A stretch of DNA of 64,000 nucleotides from Gammaproteobacteria bacterium (GCA_029881995.1 JAOULO010000006.1:1-64000); one strand, 5' to 3'. Shown: positions 25,096 to 34,956, counted from the first letter of the stretch. Translations and numbers: made by a program. The notes: a model not told the origin generated them from the sequence alone.

Positions 25096-26217
25096 TTACT
25101 TTTTGGCTTTGCCTGTTTTGGCGTCAAATGAAGAAAATGACTTTTTACGTCCTTTCAACTGATATTTAATGACAGCTCGGTTATGTTCTTCCAGTGTTGC
25201 GGAAAAATAATGACTGCCATCTCCCTTGGAAACAAAGTACAGCTCTTTCCCATCAGCCGGGTGCATGGCTGCATGGATGGCCTCACCTCCTGGCATTGCA
25301 ATCGGTGTAGGCGGTAAGCCCCGACGTCGGTAGGTATTATACGGGGTATCCTTTCTTAAATCACGTCGCCGAATATTACCGTCAAATTTGGGTAACAGGC
25401 CATAGATCACGGTCGGATCCGTCTGTAGGCGCATGCGTTTCTCAATGCGTCTGACGAAAACCCCGGCGATGGTCTTTCGCTCTGATGGCTGACCGGTTTC
25501 TTTTTCCACAATCGAGGCCATGGTCAGGGCTTCATAGGGGGTTTTATAGGGTAAGCCTGTTGCACGCTTATCCCACTCTTCAGCCAGTTTTTTTTCCATG
25601 GCGACATAGGCTCGTTTCAAAAACTCCACATCAGTGAGCCCCCTGGGGAAATGGTAGGTATCTGGATAAAAACGACCTTCCGGATGTGTCTCTGGATAAC
25701 CAATATGCTTCATGATCTCCTGATGAGAAAGCCCCTGTAAGGTGTGCTTTATATTGGGTTCGTTCTTAATGGCGTCCAGTAGTTGATAAATATTCCATCC
25801 CTCAACGATGGTGATACTGTACTGTATGACTTTGCCAGATAATATCTGGTCCATGAAGTCAGCTGCGCTTACACCTTGTTTAATAAGATATTCACCAGTG
25901 CTGATTTTATTGGCAGAACCACTTAGTTTTGCATACAGCAACAAATACCTGGGGTGTTCAATAAATCCCTGTTTTTTTAAATCATGAACAATTCGGGTCA
26001 GGTTAGAACCACTTCCAACTTCATATTTAAATTCACTCTCCTGTATACGTAGTGAAGAGTGAATTGATACCTGGTAATGAATAATCATTACCAACATCAA
26101 TAAAAAACCAGTGCTTGCTGCCAACAGATAAGGATTACGCCAACTTAATTTACGCAGGTGATCAAGTTGTAATTGGTGAATTTTCAATTGAATTATTTTA
26201 GATAATTTAAATGGCAT
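25096..26217 (-). CDS. mltG: Endolytic peptidoglycan transglycosylase MltG
   Basis: Inner-membrane enzyme that cuts nascent glycan strands and helps end their elongation; 373 residues. One membrane helix (about 31-47, LLAASTGFLLMLVMIIHY) is followed by a LysM-like region and the YceG catalytic domain with the key glutamate in ASIVEKETGQPSERKTIAGVF and LQTDPTVIYGL. The gene overlaps pabC by 11 bases and precedes tmk, as in E. coli (yceG). Confidence 0.93.
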   Translation of the reverse strand: MPFKLSKIIQLKIHQLQLDHLRKLSWRNPYLLAASTGFLLMLVMIIHYQVSIHSSLRIQESEFKYEVGSGSNLTRIVHDLKKQGFIEHPRYLLLYAKLSGSANKISTGEYLIKQGVSAADFMDQILSGKVIQYSITIVEGWNIYQLLDAIKNEPNIKHTLQGLSHQEIMKHIGYPETHPEGRFYPDTYHFPRGLTDVEFLKRAYVAMEKKLAEEWDKRATGLPYKTPYEALTMASIVEKETGQPSERKTIAGVFVRRIEKRMRLQTDPTVIYGLLPKFDGNIRRRDLRKDTPYNTYRRRGLPPTPIAMPGGEAIHAAMHPADGKELYFVSKGDGSHYFSATLEEHNRAVIKYQLKGRKKSFSSFDAKTGKAKK

Positions 26218-27028
26218 ATTTTGCCTGTAACGTTGATTGTAATTGTTGGGTCACAGGTCCAACAGGAAATGTCCTGTTTAATATATAGCTCACAGGCCAT
26301 ATACCGATCAAACTATTACTGATAAAAATTTCTTCAGCCTTTAGCAATTCTTTTGTTGACCATAATCCCATCTTAATAGAAATCGATTGCTCTTTTGCCA
26401 GCTGTATCACAATTTCACGCATTACACCGGCAACTCCGCAAGCAGTTAAGTCCGGAGTGTATAAAGTGCCATTATAAAACCAGAAGATATTGGACATTGT
26501 GCCTTCAATTACAAAGCCATTTGTATCGCACATGAGCCCTTCCTGGTACTCATTGCCCTGCCATTCGCTTCTGGCCAGAATCTGTTCAAGTCGATTCAGG
26601 TGTTTAATACCGGCCAAAACAGGGTTAATTCCCAATGGGGTTTTGCATGAATGTATCCTCACCCCCTTTTTCTGAAATTGTTCTGGGTATGCAGGTATTT
26701 CACCCAATAGAAATATGCGGGATACCTCGCAGCGATCTGGTATTACATAACCACGCTGCCCTATACCCCGTGTCAGTATGAGTTTAAGGACGGCATGGTC
26801 TGTTGCTGAAATACACTGCTGAATTTCCTGTGATAACAATTGTTCGTCCGGTAAAGGAATTTTCAGACGCTCACAACCATGTTGCAAACGGTCCCAATGG
26901 TATTTCCATAGGGGGATGCTTTGGTGATGGACTCGCATCGTTTCAAACAGACCATCACCGTACTGTAATCCTCGATCCAGGATTGAAATTTCACTACCAG
27001 GTTTCCCATTTAACAGAACGCATTTCAC
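26207..27028 (-). CDS. pabC: 4-amino-4-deoxychorismate lyase (PabC)
   Basis: PLP enzyme (fold type IV) that releases pyruvate from aminodeoxychorismate to give p-aminobenzoate for folate; 273 residues. It has RGLQYGDGLFETMR near the N-terminus, the lysine-bearing region GIKHLNRLEQILARSEW, and EGTMSNIFWF plus the cofactor-binding GVMREIV. Its start overlaps the pabB stop by four bases, so partner enzymes are co-translated. Branched-chain aminotransferases are the main alternative; context favours PabC. Confidence 0.9.
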   Translation of the reverse strand: MKCVLLNGKPGSEISILDRGLQYGDGLFETMRVHHQSIPLWKYHWDRLQHGCERLKIPLPDEQLLSQEIQQCISATDHAVLKLILTRGIGQRGYVIPDRCEVSRIFLLGEIPAYPEQFQKKGVRIHSCKTPLGINPVLAGIKHLNRLEQILARSEWQGNEYQEGLMCDTNGFVIEGTMSNIFWFYNGTLYTPDLTACGVAGVMREIVIQLAKEQSISIKMGLWSTKELLKAEEIFISNSLIGIWPVSYILNRTFPVGPVTQQLQSTLQAKYAI

Positions 27029-28425
27029 TGCAAATTCTCCTGCAATGACAAAAGCATTCCTCTGGCCTTGGCCCGGGTCTCCTGTAACTCTTTTTCTGCA
27101 ATGGAGTCAGCCACCAGCCCTGCACCAGCGCGAAAAGAAATCTTGTCCTTATCCATCACGATTGTTCGAATGAGGATATTAAGGTCCATATCACCATTAT
27201 GGTTCAGATAGCCCATAGCACCTGTATAGGGGCCACGACTCGTCTGCTCCAGTTCGGCAATAATTTCCATACAACGTACTTTAGGGCAGCCCGTAATGGT
27301 GCCACCTGGAAAAACAGCTCGAATGATATCTCCCGGTGTTTTATTGGCGGCTATTTCACCTCTGACATTGGAGACGATGTGGTGAACATGGGCATAGCTC
27401 TCCAGTACCATCAATTCATCAACACAAATCGATCCCGGATTGCAGATACGACCAAGATCATTGCGCTCAAGATCGATTAACATGACGTGTTCGGCCCTTT
27501 CTTTTGGGTGTCCGATTAATTCTTCGAGGTTGTGTTTATCTGCCTGATCATTACTTCCTCGAGGACGGGTTCCTGCGATAGGACGGGTTTCTATTACATT
27601 TTTGTGTGTACGAACCAGTCTTTCAGGAGAAGAGCTGATAATGGCAGCATTATCAAAATGAACTAGACCGGCAAAGGGTGATGGGTTGGACTTTGAGAGC
27701 CGGTTAAATAATTTGGTTTCTGACATATCTTGCCCACTATGGCCGGTCCATTTGCGGGATAGATTGACCTGGAAGACATCACCATCTCGAATATAGTTCT
27801 TTACTTGCTCAACACCATCAAGAAAGTTTTCTGGTGGGTCTTCCTCAAGAGTAATATTCCATTGAACATCTTCAGCCAATGATGTTGTTTTCAGGCAATG
27901 GATATCATCCATTGTATCTTTGATGACATGTTCATACTCAGGTTCACACACTAGCCAGCTTTGGTGCTCTAAGCGATCATTAATGACTGCCAGCGGAATT
28001 CGTATAGCAAGGGCGGTAGGAATAGCTGATGTTTCATTGTCAACAAGATGTAAACAGGGTTCAATTTCTGCAGCCAACTCATAACCCATGTATATAAACC
28101 AGCCTCCATGAAACGGCAGGTTTGATAGTGTTTCTGGTTTGTTTTTTCGTTCGCGCTGCCATGCCGTATCAAGCGCATGTAAAAACTGAGTTTCATCAAG
28201 CCCGGGGAGATCGCTGATCAAACCAGTTGGCCAAAGTTCAACTTTACTTTGCGGAAAGCCTAACAGGATATCGTAACGATCCAGTGAGGTATTAGACGTA
28301 CTATGTGATGTACTTGCCAGCAGGTAGGGATATCGTGCAGGCTGATGGGCATGTAAACGTGTTAAGTCGACGAACCCAGCAAGGCTCTCAACAATCAGTG
28401 AATTTTCTGTCATAAGCGTGGCCAT
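27025..28425 (-). CDS. pabB: Aminodeoxychorismate synthase component I (PabB), atypical active site
   Basis: Chorismate-utilising enzyme making aminodeoxychorismate, 466 residues. The N-terminal domain ends near residue 190; the catalytic domain has DGDVFQVNLSRKW, ISSSPERLVR, HVMLIDLERNDLGRI, FPGGTITGCPKVRCMEII and GDMDLNILIRT. The motif around residue 284 reads PIAGTRPRG: E. coli PabB has lysine there (PIKGT), while anthranilate synthase has alanine. Because it is fused into a pabB-pabC pair by a 4-base overlap, PabB is still the best call, but a TrpE-like reaction cannot be excluded. In E. coli pabB is not in the fab cluster. Confidence 0.82.
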   Translation of the reverse strand: MATLMTENSLIVESLAGFVDLTRLHAHQPARYPYLLASTSHSTSNTSLDRYDILLGFPQSKVELWPTGLISDLPGLDETQFLHALDTAWQRERKNKPETLSNLPFHGGWFIYMGYELAAEIEPCLHLVDNETSAIPTALAIRIPLAVINDRLEHQSWLVCEPEYEHVIKDTMDDIHCLKTTSLAEDVQWNITLEEDPPENFLDGVEQVKNYIRDGDVFQVNLSRKWTGHSGQDMSETKLFNRLSKSNPSPFAGLVHFDNAAIISSSPERLVRTHKNVIETRPIAGTRPRGSNDQADKHNLEELIGHPKERAEHVMLIDLERNDLGRICNPGSICVDELMVLESYAHVHHIVSNVRGEIAANKTPGDIIRAVFPGGTITGCPKVRCMEIIAELEQTSRGPYTGAMGYLNHNGDMDLNILIRTIVMDKDKISFRAGAGLVADSIAEKELQETRAKARGMLLSLQENLQ

Positions 28426-28468
28426 TGGCTCATCCTAGTTTTTAATCAGGAAAAGCCGCTGGCCAATT

Positions 28469-29710
28469 TTATTCTGGCTTTTTCAGAATCAGGGTTCCGT
28501 TTGTGCCACCAAACCCGAATGAGTTAGACATGGCATAATCAATCTTCATTTCACGGGCTGTATCGGGGACGAAGTCCAGATCACATTCCGGATCCTGGTT
28601 CTCTATATTGATTGTCGGTGGCGCCACCTGGTCACGAATTGCCAGTGCTGTAAATATGGCCTCGATACCGCCGGCCGCACCCAGTAGATGGCCGGTCATT
28701 GACTTTGTCGAACTCATGGCCAGTTTTTTCGCATGGTCCCCGAAAGCACCTTTGGCTGCCATGACTTCTGCCACATCGCCTGCTGGTGTTGAGGTACCAT
28801 GAGCATTGATGTAATCGATTTGCTCGGGATTGATGCCACCACTATTCATGGCCGCCTGCATGCATCGCATGGCGCCTTCTCCACCTTCTGAAGGTGAGGT
28901 CATATGGTAGGCATCACCACTCATTCCGTAGCCCACAACTTCTGCATAGATGTTCGCACCACGTTTTTTAGCAGACTCATATTCTTCCAGAACTACTACA
29001 CCAGCACCATCACTCAGAACAAAGCCATCACGGTCCTTGTCCCAGGGACGACTGGCCCTTTCAGGGTCATCGTTACGGCTGGAGAGGGCCCTGGCAGCGG
29101 CAAATCCACCTAACCCTAGCGCAGTGGTCGCCATTTCCGCTCCACCCGCCACCATGGCATCAGCATCGCCGTATTCAATCATTCTCGCCGCATCACCAAT
29201 ACTATGGGTTGCCGTAGCACAGGCGGTCACCGTCGCGACATTCGGGCCTTTAAAGCCAAACCGAATGGAGAGATTCCCTGAGATCATATTGATGATACTG
29301 GCGGGTATGAGGAAGGGAGATATTTTGCGAGGCCCACCTTTTTTGTAGGCCTCATAATTTTTTTCGATTGTGTGAAGGCCACCGATACCTGAGCCAATGG
29401 CAACACCGATCCGATGTGCGTTGTCATCAGTGACTTCAAGGCCAGCATCTTCAACTGCTTCAATCCCTGCTGCGATGCCATAATGGATAAAGGGATCCAT
29501 CTTACGTGCATCTTTGGCTGCCATGATGGTAGTGACATCGAAATCCTTTATCGAGCCACCAAAGCGGGTAGCAAAGGCACTGACATCAAAATGGGTGATT
29601 GGTGCGATACCACTTTTCCCTGCCAGAATATTTTCCCAGGATGATTTCACATTCAGTCCGACCGGTGACAACATACCCACACCGGTGATTACGACACGAC
29701 GCTTAGCCAA
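28469..29710 (-). CDS. fabF: 3-oxoacyl-ACP synthase II
   Basis: Elongation condensing enzyme of fatty-acid synthesis; 413 residues from a TTG start that has AGGAGG five bases upstream and gives exactly the usual FabF length (start [16 protein letters not shown]). An ATG nine codons further up is less likely. Catalytic residues are the cysteine in [14 protein letters not shown] in HGTSTPAGD and H in [12 protein letters not shown]. It is 85 bases after acpP. Confidence 0.95.
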   Translation of the reverse strand: MAKRRVVITGVGMLSPVGLNVKSSWENILAGKSGIAPITHFDVSAFATRFGGSIKDFDVTTIMAAKDARKMDPFIHYGIAAGIEAVEDAGLEVTDDNAHRIGVAIGSGIGGLHTIEKNYEAYKKGGPRKISPFLIPASIINMISGNLSIRFGFKGPNVATVTACATATHSIGDAARMIEYGDADAMVAGGAEMATTALGLGGFAAARALSSRNDDPERASRPWDKDRDGFVLSDGAGVVVLEEYESAKKRGANIYAEVVGYGMSGDAYHMTSPSEGGEGAMRCMQAAMNSGGINPEQIDYINAHGTSTPAGDVAEVMAAKGAFGDHAKKLAMSSTKSMTGHLLGAAGGIEAIFTALAIRDQVAPPTINIENQDPECDLDFVPDTAREMKIDYAMSNSFGFGGTNGTLILKKPE

Positions 29711-29795
29711 GGAGGCCTCCTCATATGCAGGACACAAACAAAAGGCCGCATCGACAATCTGCTGATGCGGCCGGGTTAGATCTCAAACAACCAGT

Positions 29796-30032
29796 TTAAC
29801 TGGCGTTTGAGTTAATGTAATTAATTGCTTCTTGAACAGTTGTGATCTTTTCAGCTTCTTCATCAGGAATTTCAGTTTCAAATTCTTCTTCCAGAGCCAT
29901 AACCAATTCAACGGTATCCAGTGAATCGGCACCAAGATCGTCAACAAAAGAAGCGTCGTTTTTCACTTCGTCTTCTTTAACACCCAGCTGTTCTACAACA
30001 ATTTTTCTTACGCGTTCTTCAACACTGCTCAT
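29796..30032 (-). CDS. acpP: Acyl carrier protein
   Basis: Carrier of growing acyl chains; 78 residues, acidic, with the phosphopantetheine serine in [19 protein letters not shown]. It starts [17 protein letters not shown] and is preceded by GGAGGAA. A promoter of its own lies in the 164-base gap after fabG, matching its need for high expression. Confidence 0.97.
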   Translation of the reverse strand: MSSVEERVRKIVVEQLGVKEDEVKNDASFVDDLGADSLDTVELVMALEEEFETEIPDEEAEKITTVQEAINYINSNAS

Positions 30033-30084
30033 GCGGTTTCTTCCTCCGATTTATATTTGTTCAACACGAACGCCATGTCGCCGT

Positions 30085-30114
30085 ATTGTATTGAATTCTG
30101 ATCAATGATGCCAA
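30085..30114 (-). promoter_or_regulatory. Promoter upstream of acpP
   Basis: Minus-strand TTGGCA (30109-30114) and TACAAT (30085-30090), 18 bases apart; five of six matches to each consensus. The predicted start gives a 5' leader of about 45 bases before acpP. E. coli acpP also has its own promoter in this position. Confidence 0.62.
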
Positions 30115-30196
30115 CTTCAATATAGTACTAATACACAACGTTGCTAGTTCAATTTACCATTTAATCACTTAATTTAACAAAGTGATTAATAAGTAT

Positions 30197-30940
30197 TCAG
30201 ACCATGTACATGCCACCGTTGACATGCAGGGTAGTGCCAGAAATGTAAGCAGCCCCTGGCGAGGCCAGGAAAGCTACTGCACTGGCAATTTCTTCGGGTT
30301 GTCCAAGACGATTTAATGGAATTTGACCCAGTAAAGCCTCTTTCACAGAGTCTGGTAGGGCTTTTGTCATATCTGTATCAATAAAGCCTGGTGCTACGAC
30401 ATTCACAGTAATTCCTCTTCCACCAACTTCACGGGCCAGGGACTTACTAAATCCCATCAAACCCGCCTTGGCAGCGGCATAATTCGTCTGGCCGGCATTA
30501 CCGGAAGCACCAACGACTGAGGCGATACTGATGATACGTCCTTTGCGCGCCTTGGTCATCTGTTTGAGGCAGGCCTTGGTGACTCGGAAAACAGAACTGA
30601 GATTGGTGTTAATAATGTCATCCCACTCCTGGTCTTTCATACGCATCAAAAGGTTATCTCGCGTAATCCCTGCATTGTTGACCAGAATACTCGGTGCACT
30701 GAATTTTTCTTCAATCAGCTTAACCCCATTAGTAATACTATCTGGATCGGTAACATTCATATTCATACCAAAACCAGTAATGCCTTCCGCTGATAGATAA
30801 TCACTGATCGCCTGGGCACCGTTATCGGAAGTGGCTGTACCGATTACTGTGGCACCCTCTTTACCTAAAGCCAGAGCAATGCACTTGCCTATTCCTCGAC
30901 TGGCGCCAGTTACCAGTGCCACTTCATTTTCCAGAGTCAT
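30197..30940 (-). CDS. fabG: 3-oxoacyl-ACP reductase
   Basis: NADPH-dependent reductase of fatty-acid synthesis, short-chain dehydrogenase family, 247 residues. Cofactor motif TGASRGIGKCIA, NNAG, catalytic Ser (SIASVVGASGN), Tyr-x3-Lys (TNYAAAKAGLMGFS) and the C-terminal VNGGMYMV. It lies between fabD and acpP in the standard order. Confidence 0.96.
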   Translation of the reverse strand: MTLENEVALVTGASRGIGKCIALALGKEGATVIGTATSDNGAQAISDYLSAEGITGFGMNMNVTDPDSITNGVKLIEEKFSAPSILVNNAGITRDNLLMRMKDQEWDDIINTNLSSVFRVTKACLKQMTKARKGRIISIASVVGASGNAGQTNYAAAKAGLMGFSKSLAREVGGRGITVNVVAPGFIDTDMTKALPDSVKEALLGQIPLNRLGQPEEIASAVAFLASPGAAYISGTTLHVNGGMYMV

Positions 30941-30986
30941 GTCGTCGTCCTCTTAATAACTATATTTTTTTGTATTTAGCATTTAG

Positions 30987-31913
30987 TTATGCTGATAAAG
31001 CCTTTGTCAGTGTCTCAGTATCATAAACTGGATAGGCATTCATTGTCTTTACAATGCGCTTATTAAGACCAGCCAGCACCTTGCCAGGACCAGATTCAAT
31101 CACAGTTTCTATATTCTGATCATGCATTGATTTTATCACTTCAACCCAGCGAACCGGTTGATAGAGTTGTCGAGTCAGGGCATCACGGATTTCTTCTGCA
31201 CCTGTTGGGCTAGCCACATCAACATTATTTATTACAGTTATTTCAGGGGTTTTAAATTCGATCTCGGCAAGTTTTTTAGCCAATTCATCAGCAGCAGGTT
31301 TCATCAGAGAACAATGAGACGGAACACTTACAGGAAGTAATACAGCTCGTTTGGCTCCTTTGTCTTTTGCGACCACGGTTGCTCTCTCTACGGCATCTTT
31401 ACTACCCGCCACAACAACTTGTCCAGGGGAGTTAAAGTTGACCGGTTCAACAATGTCTCCCTCAGCGGCCTCGTCACAGACAGCCTTTACGGTATCATCA
31501 TCCAGGCCAAGGATGGCTGCCATGGCACCACTGCCTGCTGGAACAGCCTGTTGCATTAACCTGCCTCGCTCAGCTACCAGACTGGCTGCATCAGCAAAGT
31601 TCAATACACCCGCACAAACCAATGCCGAATATTCGCCAAGGCTGTGACCTGCCATTACTGTGGGTGTTACACCGCCCTCTGCCAACCAGACCCGATAGGT
31701 TGCCACACCAGCAGCCAACATGGCCGGTTGGGTTATTTCAGTAGAATTGAGTTTCTCGGCTGGACCTTCCTGTACCAATTGCCAGAGATCAAATCCCAGT
31801 ACAGATGAAGCTTCCTGAAATGTCGCTACAACTTGTTCATGCGCTTCTGCCAATCCAGATAGCATTCCTACCGATTGAGAACCTTGACCGGGAAATATAA
31901 AGCCAATAGACAT
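30987..31913 (-). CDS. fabD: Malonyl-CoA:ACP transacylase
   Basis: Loads malonyl groups onto ACP; 308 residues. It begins with FIFPGQGSQSVGM, has the nucleophile serine in AGHSLGEYSAL and the catalytic histidine in SVPSHCSLMKPA, and ends with GPGKVLAGLNKRI. It follows fabH by 19 bases on the same strand. Confidence 0.96.
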   Translation of the reverse strand: MSIGFIFPGQGSQSVGMLSGLAEAHEQVVATFQEASSVLGFDLWQLVQEGPAEKLNSTEITQPAMLAAGVATYRVWLAEGGVTPTVMAGHSLGEYSALVCAGVLNFADAASLVAERGRLMQQAVPAGSGAMAAILGLDDDTVKAVCDEAAEGDIVEPVNFNSPGQVVVAGSKDAVERATVVAKDKGAKRAVLLPVSVPSHCSLMKPAADELAKKLAEIEFKTPEITVINNVDVASPTGAEEIRDALTRQLYQPVRWVEVIKSMHDQNIETVIESGPGKVLAGLNKRIVKTMNAYPVYDTETLTKALSA

Positions 31914-31932
31914 GAGTACACCTTAATCTTTA

Positions 31933-32901
31933 TTAAATTGTTACCAGCGCAGAGCCCCAGGTAAAGCCACCACCAAAGGCTTCAAACAGAACGGTATCAC
32001 CCTGTTTGATTCGCCCATCGCGCATGGCAATATCAAAGGCTAATGGAATTGAGGCAGCTGAGGTGTTGCCATGCTCGTGAACTGTGACAACAACATGATC
32101 CATGGACATGCTGAGTTTTTTGGCCGTTGCATTGATAATACGAATATTGGCCTGATGGGGTACCAGCCAGTCAATATCCGATTTTTTCATATCGTTAGCT
32201 TTGAGCGTTTCATCGACAATGCGGCCAAGGGTATTTACGGCCATTTTAAAGACTTCATTGCCCTTCATCTCCATATAGGCCTCACCGGCCTTGAGCTTCT
32301 GATAATTTTCAGAAATGCCAGCTGGAACTGTCAACAAATCCCGATACTGGCCATCAGCGTGTAAATGGGTCGACATAATACCGGGTGTATCGCTGGCCGT
32401 TAAAACAACTGCACCCGCCCCATCACCGAATAAGACACAGGTACCCCGGTCATTCCAGTCAACGATACGTGACAGAGTTTCTGCACCTACCACCAGGGCA
32501 TTTTTCGCCTTGCCGGTTTTGATGAACATATCGGCCATACCCATGGCATAAACAAAACCGGTACAGACTGCCTGGACATCAAAGGCTGGACAGCCATGGA
32601 TATCCAGACGTTGTTGTAACAGGCAAGCCGTACTTGGGAAAATGCGATCGGCGGTAGTTGTACCCACCACAATCAGATCAATATCCTTTGCCTTGAGACC
32701 AGCGGCATCTATAGCATTTCTGGCTGCCTGCTCTGCAAGATCACAGGTGGTTTGATTGTCATCGGCGATATGGCGTTTTTTAATACCCGTTCGCTCAGTG
32801 ATCCAGGCGTCCGTGGTATCAACCATCTTTTCCAGATCTGCATTGGTCAATACTTTCTCTGGCAAATAACTGCCCGTGCCAATAATTCGAGAATAGATCA
32901 A
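31933..32901 (-). CDS. fabH: 3-oxoacyl-ACP synthase III
   Basis: Starts fatty-acid synthesis by condensing acetyl-CoA with malonyl-ACP; 322 residues. The catalytic triad is present: cysteine in [11 protein letters not shown], histidine in VPHQANIRI and asparagine in [12 protein letters not shown]. Starts [20 protein letters not shown]. The start codon overlaps the plsX stop by four bases. Confidence 0.96.
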   Translation of the reverse strand: MIYSRIIGTGSYLPEKVLTNADLEKMVDTTDAWITERTGIKKRHIADDNQTTCDLAEQAARNAIDAAGLKAKDIDLIVVGTTTADRIFPSTACLLQQRLDIHGCPAFDVQAVCTGFVYAMGMADMFIKTGKAKNALVVGAETLSRIVDWNDRGTCVLFGDGAGAVVLTASDTPGIMSTHLHADGQYRDLLTVPAGISENYQKLKAGEAYMEMKGNEVFKMAVNTLGRIVDETLKANDMKKSDIDWLVPHQANIRIINATAKKLSMSMDHVVVTVHEHGNTSAASIPLAFDIAMRDGRIKQGDTVLFEAFGGGFTWGSALVTI

Positions 32902-33926
32902 GCTGTGCGCTCCCCTACCAAGGTTGATTCCAGTCGACTGCTGATACGCTGCGGTACATTTTTTGTGACCTCAGTAATGGCTTCATTAATCGCATTAGTA
33001 AAGGCCAGAGCATCGGCACCGCCGTGACTTTTAATGACAATTCCCTGCAAACCTACAAGACTTGCCCCATTGTATTCCCTTGGATCAATTCGACGTTTGA
33101 AGGCCTTTAAGACTGGTGAGGAGATTAAACCTGCCAATAAGGTAAAGGGGTTTTTTTTGAATTCCTGTTTCATGTAGTGACTGATCATTTTGGCCACACC
33201 CTCACTGGTTTTGAGCATGACATTTCCTACAAAACCATCACATACAACCACATCAGCATGACCAAGATAGATCCCATCACCTTCTACATAACCGATGTAG
33301 TTGAGATGGCTGCCGGATAATAAACGAGCGGCTTCTTTGACTCGCTCATTACCTTTAATTTCTTCCTCACCAATATTCAATAGGCCAACTGTTGGTTTAT
33401 CTTTCTCTTCAACGGCACTGGCCAGCTCAGATCCCATTACGGCGAATTCAAACAGGTGTTCGGCAGATGAATCAACATTGGCTCCCAAATCCAGTACATA
33501 GGTATGGCCAGTCGTAGTGGGAAGGGTGGTACAGATGGCCGGTCGATCAATGCCAGGCAGAGTCTTGAGCACAAAGCGTGCTGTTGCCATCAGGGCACCG
33601 GTATTACCAGCACTGACACAGGCCTGTGCCTTGTTTTCCTTGACCAGGTTGATGGCAACCCGCATAGAAGAGTCTTTTTTACCTCGCAGAGCCTGCGAAG
33701 GCAATTCATCCATTGCAACTACCTGGGAAGCATGTTGAATACTCAAACGATCAGATAACTGTGCCTTATTATTTGCAAGTTCGGATTGGATTGTGGACTC
33801 ATCCCCGACAAGGATTAGTTTAAGACCGGCGTTCTTTTTTAACGCCTTTAATGCAGCCGGGACAACGATACTCGCTCCATGATCACCGCCCATTGCATCA
33901 AGTGCTATTGTGGCTTTCACATTCAT
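32898..33926 (-). CDS. plsX: Phosphate acyltransferase PlsX
   Basis: Makes acyl-phosphate from acyl-ACP for phospholipid synthesis; 342 residues. Characteristic regions are [49 protein letters not shown] and [16 protein letters not shown]. It is 159 bases downstream of rpmF, a gap that carries a perfect inverted repeat. Confidence 0.95.
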   Translation of the reverse strand: MNVKATIALDAMGGDHGASIVVPAALKALKKNAGLKLILVGDESTIQSELANNKAQLSDRLSIQHASQVVAMDELPSQALRGKKDSSMRVAINLVKENKAQACVSAGNTGALMATARFVLKTLPGIDRPAICTTLPTTTGHTYVLDLGANVDSSAEHLFEFAVMGSELASAVEEKDKPTVGLLNIGEEEIKGNERVKEAARLLSGSHLNYIGYVEGDGIYLGHADVVVCDGFVGNVMLKTSEGVAKMISHYMKQEFKKNPFTLLAGLISSPVLKAFKRRIDPREYNGASLVGLQGIVIKSHGGADALAFTNAINEAITEVTKNVPQRISSRLESTLVGERTA

Positions 33927-33976
33927 GAAATAGGTTTAACGCCGCTAATTGTTATAGTAATAATTGTGTGTTTTTT

Positions 33977-34006
33977 ATACAGGGCACGTTTAATCGTGCC
34001 CTGTAT
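33977..34006. repeat. Perfect inverted repeat between rpmF and plsX
   Basis: ATACAGGGCACG (33977-33988) and CGTGCCCTGTAT (33995-34006) are perfect 12-base arms around a 6-base loop. For rpmF-to-plsX transcripts the stem is followed by A residues, not U, so it is not an intrinsic terminator in that direction; nor is it one in the plus direction. It may be an mRNA processing or stability element, or an operator. Confidence 0.7.
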
Positions 34007-34085
34007 TGGACAAACAGTCTAATTTATTGCACTGACTTGTCAATCAGGAAGGAAGACCCTGCTGATAACAGGTTTCCAGAAATGA

Positions 34086-34268
34086 CTAGTCTTCCTGTTT
34101 GGTATCAAAGACCTTACGGCCACGGTAGTAACCATCGGCACTAACGTGATGACGCAGATGCGTTTCACCAGTGGTTGGCTCGATAGATACTGCACGTGCC
34201 GTCAGGGAGTCATGTGAACGGCGCATACCGCGCTTGGATGGGGTTTTACGATTCTGTTGAACTGCCAT
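34086..34268 (-). CDS. rpmF: 50S ribosomal protein L32
   Basis: 60-residue ribosomal protein with the family start [20 protein letters not shown] and [19 protein letters not shown]. It has no zinc-binding CXXC pairs, so it is the Zn-free form common in gammaproteobacteria. It follows yceD by 17 bases; the yceD-rpmF-plsX order is conserved. Confidence 0.97.
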   Translation of the reverse strand: MAVQQNRKTPSKRGMRRSHDSLTARAVSIEPTTGETHLRHHVSADGYYRGRKVFDTKQED

Positions 34269-34285
34269 AATCTGCCTCGTTTACT

Positions 34286-34819
34286 TCAATGATCTTTCTT
34301 TAGTTTCTCAAGAACAGCAAAGGGATTCTCTTTTGTCTCACCATTTGCATGCTGTTCAGCCAATTCTGTCTTGTCCTTGGTGGGTTGAGCGATACAATCA
34401 TTCTCACCATGCATCGGTACCTGTGGAATGGACAGGAGGATTTCATCCTCAATCACATCCAGTACATGCATGGGGGTTGATTCAACCACCAATGGTTCGT
34501 ATGTCTCGGGTAAACGTTCCACTTCACCATCACTCTGGATAATTGCCAGATGAAAGTCACTTTCCAGCGGATAATCCATCTTTGCCAGGCAGCGCTGACA
34601 TTGTAGTATCAGATTTGCCTTCAGATGACCCCGCAGGATTCGCATACCAATTTCATCAACTTCAAATTGAAGTTCGACATCGACATTTCCCTCATCAGAT
34701 TCCAGCAGGGGTAACAGCCTCTTGAACTGTTTTATCCTGACTGGACTGCTGAATTGGCGACCCTGTTCGGCCATGCGAAAAGGATCTAATTCGATAGGTA
34801 GACGCTGCTGCCCGGACAT
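34286..34819 (-). CDS. yceD: YceD (DUF177) large-subunit rRNA accumulation protein
   Basis: 177 residues from MSGQQRLPIELDPFRMAEQ, which aligns with the start of E. coli YceD; a longer in-frame ATG at 34921 adds 34 unrelated residues. It contains the cysteine pair CQRC in ILQCQRCLAKMDYPL and the acidic VEDEILLSIPQVPMH, and ends NPFAVLEKLKKD as in the family. Linked to 23S rRNA accumulation. A strong promoter ends only nine bases before the ATG and no ribosome site is visible, which suggests a nearly leaderless transcript. Confidence 0.9.
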   Translation of the reverse strand: MSGQQRLPIELDPFRMAEQGRQFSSPVRIKQFKRLLPLLESDEGNVDVELQFEVDEIGMRILRGHLKANLILQCQRCLAKMDYPLESDFHLAIIQSDGEVERLPETYEPLVVESTPMHVLDVIEDEILLSIPQVPMHGENDCIAQPTKDKTELAEQHANGETKENPFAVLEKLKKDH

Positions 34820-34828
34820 AAGCGGCGA

Positions 34829-34857
34829 ATTGTATCCGCGGCCCCACAAAGAGTCAA
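34829..34857 (-). promoter_or_regulatory. Strong promoter abutting the yceD start
   Basis: Minus-strand TTGACT (34852-34857), a 17-base spacer and TACAAT (34829-34834): five of six matches to both consensus boxes at optimal spacing. Only nine bases separate the -10 box from the yceD ATG, so initiation would fall zero to four bases before the codon. Confidence 0.68.
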
Positions 34858-34872
34858 AAGATATAGGCCATT

Positions 34873-34893
34873 TTATTGCGAATTCAATAACAT
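34873..34893 (-). CDS. Possible six-codon leader ORF upstream of yceD
   Basis: ATG TTA TTG AAT TCG CAA TAA (MLLNSQ) with an excellent ribosome site AAGGAG seven bases upstream (34901-34906). It is in a different frame from yceD and lies before the promoter at 34829-34857, so it would be read only from an upstream start. Short frames arise by chance; the good ribosome site is the only support. Confidence 0.25.
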   Translation of the reverse strand: MLLNSQ

Positions 34894-34950
34894 AATCTTT
34901 CTCCTTATTAATATAAGGCATTAATCCGTATCAATATTGGCGGAAATTTG

Positions 34951-34956
34951 TATAAT
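34951..34956 (+). promoter_or_regulatory. Possible -10 box for maf
   Basis: A perfect TATAAT on the plus strand, 35 bases before the maf ATG. The -35 region is poor, so the call is tentative. Confidence 0.4.

Noticed and set aside
33977-34006. Intrinsic terminator between rpmF and plsX
   Set aside because: The stem is perfect but is followed by A residues in the direction of transcription, and no U-run follows in the other direction.
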